A stretch of DNA of 64,000 nucleotides from Prorocentrum cordatum (Eukaryota > Sar > Dinophyceae > Prorocentrales > Prorocentraceae), in contig CAUYUJ010006569.1 in assembly GCA_963575745.1 (NCBI GenBank), positions 1 through 64,000 on the forward strand, given 5' to 3'. Shown piece after piece: positions 9,348 to 16,618 of the stretch; positions within the stretch are counted from its first letter, which is position 1, and each line of letters begins with the position of its first letter. The notes below the pieces were generated by a model. The model was given only the letters and a program-made list of their open reading frames with translations, did not search any database and was not told the origin of the DNA. The translations under genes were made by a program, and so were the position numbers.

Positions 9348-10839
9348 ATGGGTGAGCGCCATCATGCCAGTACCAGTAGCAACACAAAAATCTCATTGGC
9401 TGGCCGACGACCGGAGCTTAAGCCGTACTACAGCATCACTACTACCATTCCCAGAGGCCCCATCCAAACCACAACAGACACCACCGCAGTCCCAAAGCGA
9501 GCCAAAGGTACACGATGGCGGTAACGCCCACCCAACGACACAGCCTCACATACCGCCGCCTATCAAAGTCCAGGCGCTGGCAAGGCCCCGCATGGACACA
9601 TACTATATGAGCAAGCCACCGCCTATTGAGCAACCGCTTGCGGGAATGAGGTCAAGATCGGCTCCAGGCGAGCGGCAACAAGATCTCAGTGCCCGACTGA
9701 GCGACGCAATCGATCATCAACATACATTTACCAACGCAATACGCACCTGTCCAAGATCCACGTCCTCATATCGAGTACGACACCATGATGACCTACATCG
9801 AGGCATTGCTCGACTACGTCGTCAGGCACGAGGGGCTACGAGGAGCGCGTCTTTTCAGGATGATCCACAACCAGGCCGTCCTCGCCCACTCGGTCAACTA
9901 CCAACTCGCTACGATGCTCACGTATACCGTATACCTGATAGGCGGCGGCTGCGATGACATACCGACGCCAGCTGCCGTGGACTACCAGCGCCGCAGCCTA
10001 CTCGAGTACATCAAGTTGGGCAGTCGCTACAACCCTACACCCGAGCCCGCGCCATTCGGGATCACCCGCTTCCAGGGGGACACCTCCACCGCAGCCATCA
10101 AAAAGATCAACGAGCTGACCAACGCCCAGGGAGACAACCAGCCAGGCAATGCCACAGAACAGGCAGCCCACGCGGAAGACGGAAACCGAGGATTACATGG
10201 CGCAGCAGCCCCAACAAACACCACTAGCTATGGCGGGCTACCCAACACCAGCATGAGCAGCGACCCAGCGACCTAGCTACAGCATCAAGGCTCACCGCCA
10301 CCACGACACACCAAAAGAGGATGAGGAGCCACGCCTCGACACCACTATTTCCAGGCTCGACCGCCTGGAACAAGCCCTCGGCCACTACTCGCAACAGCGC
10401 CTCATCCTCGACACGCACCCATGGCTGGCGAAGGCTGACAGAGACTACCAGCGGATGCCAGCACCAATCTGCATGGTGATCGCCGACTCCAACACAACGA
10501 CGCCCGACGATGACGGCAACCCTACCAGCCCCACTCCAGCTAGGTCGGGCATGTCCTCCTACAAGCGGATTTTGGAGGACAAATGAAATAGACAAAAAAC
10601 ATATTCAAAAAGAGTCAAACATAGTCGAAACATCTTCTCAGGACTATTCCTTTTGCCTATGTTTGAATTTTCCTCCTGTACAGGGACATGCCCGACTTAA
10701 TCCCACCAGCCCTCCTACAGGAACCGCAGGACAGACTGCCCAGCCAGGGGGAGGAGGGCACGACAACCCTACGGACCTGCACGACGAGAAGGTCCACAGC
10801 TCCGATGACGCCACCGTGATCGGAGCAAAAACGGCATAA
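9348..10839 (+). pseudogene. Broken plus-strand gene of unknown function, split by a MITE
   Basis: The best start is ATG 9348 in the context GCCACCATGG, a strong eukaryotic initiation context. Protein-like sequence then passes through three frames: 9348-9522 (begins MGERHHASTSSN), about 9500-9720 (KPPPIEQPLAGMRSRS), 9701-10276 (MMTYIEALLDYVVRHEGLRG, a helical region, then DYQRRSLLEYIKLGSRYNP), and about 10257-10541 (DTTISRLDRLEQALGHYSQQ). Each change is in the +1 direction. A 155-bp MITE interrupts at 10543-10697; if it is taken out, leaving one TA, the last frame continues to the stop at 10839. The protein is polar, Pro/Thr/Gln-rich at both ends with a helical core. No family was recognised; a gag-like protein is one possibility. 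Introns instead of frameshifts are not excluded. Confidence 0.5.
10543..10697. mobile_element. 155-bp MITE with near-perfect 14-bp TIRs and TA target duplication
   Basis: Left end GGTCGGGCATGTCC and right end (reverse complement) AGTCGGGCATGTCC match over 13 of 14 bases. TA occurs on both sides (10541-10542 and 10698-10699), the target duplication expected of Tc1/mariner-type elements. The interior is AT-richer than its flanks and has an inner inverted repeat (CAAACATAG at about 10617, CTATGTTTG at about 10659). No coding capacity. Confidence 0.8.
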
Positions 10840-10862
10840 CAACCGCATAGTCCCCGTGTGTA

Positions 10863-11045
10863 GGCGGCGAGCGAGGGGGGGAAGTGAGAAGGAGATGACC
10901 TTCTCAGAAGGAGGCGGGGCTTCTCATAAGCCCTCGCGCCTTGTGAGAAGCCCGTTCTGTCTCCCGAGAAAGCTCAGAAAACTTTTCAGGCCGGGGGGCT
11001 TCCGAGAAGGCCTCCTCCTTCTCACTCCCCCCCTCGCCCGCCGCC
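10863..11045. mobile_element. 183-bp element with 31-bp TIRs (CTTCTNAGAAG family, copy 1)
   Basis: The left end starts GGCGGCGAGCGAGGGG and runs to GTGAGAAGGAG; the right end is its inverted repeat with one mismatch and one single-base gap. The interior repeats the palindromic motif CTTCTCAGAAG (10904) and variants. A relative lies at 29776-29945. Confidence 0.75.
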
Positions 11046-11110
11046 GAAATACGACATCGCCTACCAACTCGAGCAGGACAACCCCGGCGAATCAGGAGCC
11101 TCGCCCCCCC

Positions 11111-11190
11111 CCCCGATCGCCGGGAGGAGGGAGGCGGGAGGCGGGAGGCGGGAGGAGGGAGGCGGGAGGATGGAGAAGGGAGGAGGGAGG
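11111..11190. repeat. (GGGAGGM)n heptamer tract at the mega-element 3' side
   Basis: Heptamers GGGAGGC and GGGAGGA, about ten units with some slips, ending immediately before a T8 run. It is the same type of tract as 25816-25877 on the other side of the element. Confidence 0.9.
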
Positions 11191-11191
11191 C

Positions 11192-11199
11192 TTTTTTTT
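11192..11199 (-). other. A8 tail at mega-element 3' end
   Basis: Eight T on the plus strand, hence A8 on the sense strand, exactly between the element body and the heptamer tract. Consistent with the end of a polyadenylated template, but short. Confidence 0.5.
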
Positions 11200-11690
11200 G
11201 ACTATACTTAGCTCGTTGCAAGTTAGCTTGAGCGCAGCGGCCAAAAGGACTGGCACAGGCTGCACACGAGAAGCCCGAGAGCATGGACGCTGAGCTGCTT
11301 CCGCTCTCGTCCCGAAAACTGTCAGGAGAGAGGTATTGGCGCTGAGGGAGGGGAGGAGAGGAATCATAACGAAGGAGGAGGAGATTGCAGCGCCGTGCGA
11401 AGAGAGACATCAGCGGCACCCTGCTTCGTTGCCCATAGAAGGGCAGCCCTCGATGCAGAGAGCAGTGCGAGGCAGGAAAAAGAAGAGACCTGCCTGGGAG
11501 TGCCTTCCGAATTTCGGACTGCTATTAAGAGGGAAGAGCTGGACGGAGGGCCAAAATGGCCAGGCCGCATTGCGGCTGTCCAAACCTCCAGGGGAGGAGA
11601 TCTGGACTGAAGGAGGAGCTAGGGAAGTCAAAAGAGGCGGGAGAGGAAGAAGGGCCGGAATGGCATGGCCGTGTTGCAGGGCGTACGCTG
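11200..11690. other. Non-coding 3' terminal segment of the mega-element
   Basis: No credible gene on either strand. Short open frames have no recognisable protein character. It joins the repeated blocks to the A8 tail. Confidence 0.5.
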
Positions 11691-12385
11691 CAGCTGAGAG
11701 GCCTGTACGGGCCGACCGCGGCGGGGAGGTGGGTGTGCCTGGGCGCTAGCCGAGACCAGACAGCAGAGACCCACCTCCGTGTGGCCCCTCACAGGCACAC
11801 AGGGACCAAGGGGACCCTGCTACACCTGGACGAGGGCCAGAGAGACAAGCCAAGGCCGGTGCCGCGTTCCTTCCACGAGGCACATATGTTTGCCGCGGCC
11901 TTGCCTCAGCCGCGCAGCCAAGACGCACTGGGGCATGGTGCCTGTCTGCATATATGGCACCTTCGCTGGCCGCCTTGGCCGAGAGTTACTCGGCGGGGCT
12001 GTGCTGTAGCATCGTTAGGTAATGAGCTGCCAAGGTGAACCAAGAGTATTAGGCCAGCTCGCCACCTAGGAGACTCAGCCGTGGCGAGTCTGCGAATTGC
12101 TGTGTGAGCAAGCCGATCGCTGTAAAGCGAGGCTGCTAAGAAGTGCCGCGTTGGCCCCACTCATGCGGCAAGGTGGAAGGTCGAGCCCCTGATTGGCAAC
12201 GACTCTTGCACAGGCCCTCCAAGGGGGGCCGGTGAAAAAACAGAGTGACTAGGTGGGCTGCCGAAGTATGTATTGGGCTGGCCCCGCCCCTGTGTGGCGC
12301 ATTGACGGTTGCATCATGGGCGCCCATCCCATATTACCTGAGATGGTGCCGGCTGGATGCCGCACAGTTGAAGGCCTTACGGGCG
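11690..12385. repeat. 3'-region block, copy 1
   Basis: Begins CCTGTACGGGCCG and contains GGTGGGTGTGCCTGGGCGCT, then GAGTCTGCGAATTGCTGTGT and the small hairpin TCGCT-GTAA-AGCGA (about 12118). Copy 2 at 12395-12985 repeats the block in order with about 10-20 percent visible differences. Confidence 0.85.
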
Positions 12386-12394
12386 CTGAAAGAG

Positions 12395-12985
12395 TTGCAG
12401 CTGCAGCTGAAAGGCCTGTGCGGGCCGTCCGCGACGGGGAGGTGGGTGTGCCTGGGCGCTAGCCGAGACCAGACAACAGAGACCCACCTCCGCGTGGCCC
12501 CTCACAGGCACACAGGGACCAAGGGGACCCTGCTACACCTGGACGGGGGCCAAAGAGATGCGTCGGGGCAGAGGCCGCGTTCCTCTCATGAGGCACTTGT
12601 GGCTAGGACTGTCTAGGTAGTGAGCTGCCAGGGCGAACCACGAGTATTAGGCCAGCCCATCCCCTAGAGACTCCGCCGTGACGAGTCTGCGAATTGCTGT
12701 GTGAGCCTAGCCGATCGCTGTTTAGCGAGGCTGTTAAAATGTGCTGCGCTGGCCGCACTAGTGCAGCAAAGTGAGAAGTCGCGCCCATGAGTGGCGACTA
12801 CTCCTGGATAGGGCCCTCTAAAAGAGGGGCCGGTGGAGAAAAGAGCGCTAGGTGGGCTGCCGAGGTAAGTATTAGGCGGCTCCGCCGCTGTGTGGCACAT
12901 TTACGGTAGCGCCATGGGCACCCATCCCATATTGGCCTGAGATGGTGTCGACTGATGCCGCAAGAGCTGCAGTGGGAGTGTGCAC
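12395..12985. repeat. 3'-region block, copy 2
   Basis: Direct repeat of 11690-12385, with the same landmarks (GGTGGGTGTGCCTGGGCGCT; GAGTCTGCGAATTGCTGTGT). The small hairpin is TCGCT-GTTT-AGCGA: the stem is kept while the loop differs from copy 1, which suggests selection on structure. Spacing between copies is about 700 bp. Confidence 0.85.
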
Positions 12986-13092
12986 CTGAAGGCCTCACTG
13001 CAGCGGAATGTATGCCGGCTTGGCCGGCCTTAAATTGGAGACGCGGTGTCTCCTTTATAAGAGTTTGGCTAGCAAAGAAGGCTTGGGCTGAA

Positions 13093-13148
13093 TAGGTGGT
13101 GGGCTGCAGGCAAACCAGAATCTGAGCATTGTGCTAACCCACCACCTA
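13093..13148. other. Hairpin, 11-bp perfect stem
   Basis: TAGGTGGTGGG pairs with CCCACCACCTA at the other end, with a 34-nt loop. Diverged forms begin the matching part of copies 1 and 2 (TAGGTAATGAGCTGCC; TAGGTAGTGAGCTGCC). Confidence 0.75.
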
Positions 13149-13351
13149 TGCGTGAGGACTCAGCCGTGGCGAGTCTGCGAATTGATATGTGTTAGCGGCG
13201 CTCAGCCGCCTCACTGTTAGCGTGGCTGCCCAAGTTGCAGAGCCGCACAATGACGGGACGGGCTGGATGCTGCTAGACTCGCGTGGCATACAACTCAGCT
13301 ATGCAGGACGGCTCGACCGACCTTGAGTTGGAGCGGCATGGCTCCAGCTGT

Positions 13352-13431
13352 TTAGGTGGTGGGCTGCCGAGGTGGAGAGAAGACGCTGAAAGGATGTGGA
13401 AAGGAGAGTATTAGGCGAGCCCACCACCTAA
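13352..13431. other. Hairpin, 14-bp perfect stem
   Basis: TTAGGTGGTGGGCT pairs perfectly with AGCCCACCACCTAA. The inner part (GAGTATTAGGC before the right arm) is also found before the right arm in copies 1 and 2. Function unknown; could be an RNA element recognised by the RT. Confidence 0.75.
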
Positions 13432-13512
13432 GTATGCACGCTGCTAGTGGCGCCGAGGTCGCTTAGGTCGACCTAGAAGGGCGCTGACTGATGCGTCATT
13501 AGCGTGGCTCGC

Positions 13513-14055
13513 TCAGGCACTGAAGGGCGACGGGTTGAGAATGCGGGCGGCAGCAGAGAGCGCCGAGAGACCTGCCGCTGTCGCCGCCGCACGCGCCTGG
13601 GCCTCTTGCGCGGCAGCCTGCTGCTGGTTGTGGTGGTTCCTCAGCATGGCCTCCACCTCAGAGATGGTCGCCAGGCCTGGGGTCTCGATCCACTCCCAGT
13701 CCCAGGTTTCGACGACCTGGCCGTCGATGACGTCCAGCGACTTGAGCTTCCAGACGAACGGGTATAGCATGCCGTTGGGCATCTTCCATTCGCCCGGGTA
13801 GGTGGAGGGCCACCACTTTTTGAACTCGCGCGTGGCGGCCGTGTATTGGGAGCCCTGCCAAGCCGAACCAGCATAGGTGTCCCCTGAGAGGCCGAAGAGC
13901 TCCCGCGTGTCAGGCGACGCCCTGCTGGCCTCGGCCGCGCCCGCCTCCGCCGCGGCCGCAGCGGAACCACCCGCGGGAGGCATGGGCACCATGGCGGCGT
14001 GGGGCGCGCTGAGAGAAGGGGGGGAGTGCCGAGGAAGCAAAAAGAAATAGCCCAT
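13513..14055 (-). CDS. Mega-element ORF7, unknown
   Basis: A 180-residue ORF starting at ATG 14055, only 30 nt after the stop of the ORF before it. The N-terminus is Ala/Pro-rich; residues about 75-125 are Trp-rich (FKKWWPSTYPGEWKMPNG, then ETWDWEWIETPG), and the C-terminus is a helical Ala/Gln stretch (NHHNQQQAAAQEAQARAAA). I recognise no family. Its placement as the last ORF in a compact series on the element's sense strand supports it as real. Confidence 0.5.
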   Translation of the reverse strand: MGYFFLLPRHSPPSLSAPHAAMVPMPPAGGSAAAAAEAGAAEASRASPDTRELFGLSGDTYAGSAWQGSQYTAATREFKKWWPSTYPGEWKMPNGMLYPFVWKLKSLDVIDGQVVETWDWEWIETPGLATISEVEAMLRNHHNQQQAAAQEAQARAAATAAGLSALSAAARILNPSPFSA

Positions 14056-14085
14056 AAGCCAACGGCGGCCAGATGTGAGTGAAAC

Positions 14086-14517
14086 CTAGCTGGCCTGTGC
14101 TAGCATCTGTGTGAGGAGGACCCTCCTGACGGGCCGACTGATGCACGCCTGGCCTGGTGCGGAGTCTATAGGGATGAGGATGTTGCCGCTACGCATGTTG
14201 ACCCGCAGCGCAAGACCGGTGCGGTAGGGTATGCCCGTGCCAAATAGGATGGGCCGTGCATCCATCTCCTGAAGGATGGGGAGGTGAAAAATGCGCGGCC
14301 TTTCCACAGAGGATGGCAGCCTGGTCTCCTGCCCATGGAATTGCTCCATTAGGAGCCCTACATTGATGGGCAGTGGGGACCAAAGCGAAATGGGGCCTGT
14401 CGTTATCACTACCATCCACTGCACTGCTGTAGGCGGTGGTGGCGCTGCTTCAGTGGGGGCGCAGCGGAAGTCACCGTGCTCGAACTGCGGCAGGTGCTGC
14501 GCCTCTGGGGTCGGCAT
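14086..14517 (-). CDS. Mega-element ORF6, unknown
   Basis: A 143-residue ORF from ATG 14517, beginning 11 nt after the TAA of the preceding ORF and ending at TAG 14086. It contains a globular-looking stretch (QWMVVITTGPISLW, GIPYRTGLALRVNMRSG) with beta-strand-like alternation. No motif was recognised. It could be the continuation of ORF5 after a -1 shift, because the two reading frames are adjacent in that sense, but a clean ATG favours a separate ORF. Confidence 0.5.
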   Translation of the reverse strand: MPTPEAQHLPQFEHGDFRCAPTEAAPPPPTAVQWMVVITTGPISLWSPLPINVGLLMEQFHGQETRLPSSVERPRIFHLPILQEMDARPILFGTGIPYRTGLALRVNMRSGNILIPIDSAPGQACISRPVRRVLLTQMLAQAS

Positions 14518-14528
14518 GGCCTGAGGGC

Positions 14529-15221
14529 TTAGGGTTCGGGGAGGCGGAGGATTCGAGCGAGGTGGGACAACGGGAGGCAGAATGGCCGAACCATGATCAT
14601 GGCCTGGAAGTCTATAAGGATGGGGCTGCCGGCCGCTGCATCCTGCAAAAGCCTGTGAGGGCTGAGGGAGGCCTGCTCCCAGGCCCCCGATTGAAGTAGG
14701 ACCAGAAAAAGTTGGTTCGGCACGTAAACTGAAACTAGCCCTATGGTGGGTGAGAAACGGGCATCGTAGGGACCGTCCCCCGCAGCACATTGGGGGTAGA
14801 TGTGGAGTAGGTTGGGGGAGTTGGCCTCGCGCCAGCGGCCATGCCAGCGCTCGAGTGTGCGATTAACGGCCGTGGGCAAATCTAGGTGAAGCAGAGGGCC
14901 CACGAAGGAGCGCGCGTGTGGCCATGCGGGCGGCCCGCTCTCGAGCTGCCATGTGGCTTGCCACTGGGGTACCGCATTATGCTGGTACACCGTGGTGGGA
15001 GACAGAATGAGTGCGTGGCGCCTTGCGCCGCCGCTGAGAAAGCGGTAGACTTGCTGGTGAGCCAAAAGAAGCCGCTCAGCTAGATGCTTCCATAAGGAAG
15101 TCAAGCGAGAGGCTGGATGCGCGATGCTTCGCGGGTCTAGTTGTTGCCCGGGGTGCACCTCAGCAGCGGGCACGTCCTCGTCTGCATCGGCGTTGTCCAG
15201 GATACTGGGCTCGCTCCTCAT
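14529..15221 (-). CDS. Mega-element ORF5, unknown
   Basis: A 230-residue ORF from ATG 15221 to TAA 14531-14529. The acidic N-terminus (DNADADEDVPAAEV) is followed by a helical segment (SLWKHLAERLLLAHQQVYRFL) and a mixed globular region (LERWHGRWREANSPNLLHIY; IGLVSVYVPNQLFLVLLQSG). No family was recognised. It is 91 nt downstream of the Pro-rich ORF and 11 nt upstream of ORF6. Confidence 0.5.
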   Translation of the reverse strand: MRSEPSILDNADADEDVPAAEVHPGQQLDPRSIAHPASRLTSLWKHLAERLLLAHQQVYRFLSGGARRHALILSPTTVYQHNAVPQWQATWQLESGPPAWPHARSFVGPLLHLDLPTAVNRTLERWHGRWREANSPNLLHIYPQCAAGDGPYDARFSPTIGLVSVYVPNQLFLVLLQSGAWEQASLSPHRLLQDAAAGSPILIDFQAMIMVRPFCLPLSHLARILRLPEP

Positions 15222-15311
15222 GGCCTGATGGGGATGAGGCAGGAAGGGGAGCTTATAGAGGAAAGAGGGAGAGGTTAGGCTTAGGCTGGGGGCTAGCTGC
15301 CTGGCAAGGGT

Positions 15312-16604
15312 CTAGCGCCTGGCAGCCTCACCTCCTTCATGAGGTTTGCGCGGCCTCCTGGGCGACAGACGCTGACCGCAATGCGAGAGGCTTTCGCCAT
15401 CTCGCAACTGCATCTTAAGGCGCTCCCTGTGTATCCTGTCGATACGGAGCTGGTCCTGCCTATGCTCTTCTTTGAGCTGAGCAATTTTATTCTCGTGCTC
15501 CTTGAGAAATGCGCTGCGCTGTTCGTCCGCTGCTGCGGCTGACGCAGCTGCAGCTGCGACTGTAGGCGGCAGGCGCGTAGCTACATGGCCAGAATGGTGA
15601 GATTTGCGAGCCTTGTGATGCCTTGTAGGAGGTGAGGCTGGTGACGAGGCCGTGCCGTGGGAATCCTGCGGGCTGCTTTGAGCCTCTATTGGATCTCGGC
15701 GCTGTGGCATAGGCTGCTCGTCCGAGGCTGCATCAGACGCTTTGGCAGGCGAACGTGAGCGCTGTGCTGCATGGGCCGCGCGGTGCGCCTTGGCCTTGCG
15801 AGCTCTATGGTGCCTAGGGGGAGGAGAGGCTGGAGGTGTCTGCGTGCCGAGGGACTCCTGCGGGCTGCTATGTGCCTCAGCAGATTCCCTGCGTATTGGC
15901 GCAGACTGTTTGAGCGCGCTTTTGCGCGGCTCGTTGCGTAAGCGCGAATTATGGGCCGCCTTGGGGGGCTTGGCCGTGAACTCGTCCGCAAATGAGACCT
16001 GCTTGCGCTTGCGAGTTGCAGAGGCGCGGGGCGCAACTGACTGTTCCGCCGGCTCTGGAGAGTCGAGCGGAGGAAATGGTGAGGAGGCAGAGGAATATGA
16101 GGCGTCGTCCACCTGATCCAGCCTTCTAGGCGATGCTGGGGGACTAGAAGGCTTGCTTGGCTGGCTCTTGAATGGCGCAGCTTTGCGGGACTGTTTGCGA
16201 GGCTCGCGCAGGGGTGGAGGCGAGGTGCACGCTGAAAGGGGTGGAGAAAAAGGAGAAGCTGCCTGGCCTATCCAGCCTTCCGGAATGGCTGCTTTAGCAG
16301 GCACCCTGGGATGCTCTGGGGGCGGCAAGGGAGGCAAGGCTGGCGGAGGTGGCGGAGGACGAAAAGTGGCCCCGTAAATGTGCCTGCCTCGACCCATGGG
16401 GGGGCCGCTGAAATCGCCAGGCGGCCGCGGGGGATCTGGGGCAGGTGGGGTGCTGGACAGAGAGCGCTGCACCGCTTTGGCTACCTGGGCGAATTGGGCA
16501 GGCGAAAGGAGGGGTGGAGGAGCTGAGGCGGACCGAAATTGGCCCGGTGGGGGGTGCTTAGGCCTGGCTTCCCGCGGCACCAGCACCCATGGCCGTCTGG
16601 ACAT
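15312..16604 (-). CDS. Mega-element ORF4, proline-rich basic protein
   Basis: The first ATG is at 16604, 14 nt after the TAG that ends the methyltransferase ORF; the protein is about 430 residues. It is rich in Pro, Ser, Arg and Lys and probably largely disordered. An internal duplication is visible (SAEAHSSPQESLGTQTPPAS and, later, PIEAQSSPQDSHGT, each followed by PASPPxRHHxARK). A C-terminal helical segment (FLKEHENKIAQLKEEHRQDQ) looks like a coiled coil. This composition suits nucleic-acid binding or packaging, but that is inference. Confidence 0.55.
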   Translation of the reverse strand: MSRRPWVLVPREARPKHPPPGQFRSASAPPPLLSPAQFAQVAKAVQRSLSSTPPAPDPPRPPGDFSGPPMGRGRHIYGATFRPPPPPPALPPLPPPEHPRVPAKAAIPEGWIGQAASPFSPPLSACTSPPPLREPRKQSRKAAPFKSQPSKPSSPPASPRRLDQVDDASYSSASSPFPPLDSPEPAEQSVAPRASATRKRKQVSFADEFTAKPPKAAHNSRLRNEPRKSALKQSAPIRRESAEAHSSPQESLGTQTPPASPPPRHHRARKAKAHRAAHAAQRSRSPAKASDAASDEQPMPQRRDPIEAQSSPQDSHGTASSPASPPTRHHKARKSHHSGHVATRLPPTVAAAAASAAAADEQRSAFLKEHENKIAQLKEEHRQDQLRIDRIHRERLKMQLRDGESLSHCGQRLSPRRPRKPHEGGEAARR

Positions 16605-16618
16605 GGGAGGTATGCCAG

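Larger units (their letters stand above)
13020..13500. repeat. 3'-region block, diverged copy 3
   Basis: Shares ACTCAGCCGTGGCGAGTCTG and GCGAATT with copies 1 and 2 but has lost much of the rest. It contains two long hairpins, listed separately. Confidence 0.65.

Noticed and set aside
11551-11575. Second spliced-leader relic at GCCAAAATGGC
   Set aside because: Only an 11-bp core matches; flanks differ on both sides.
12040-12140. Hammerhead-type ribozyme in the 3'-region blocks
   Set aside because: Stems are present but the CTGATGA and GAAA core sequences are not.
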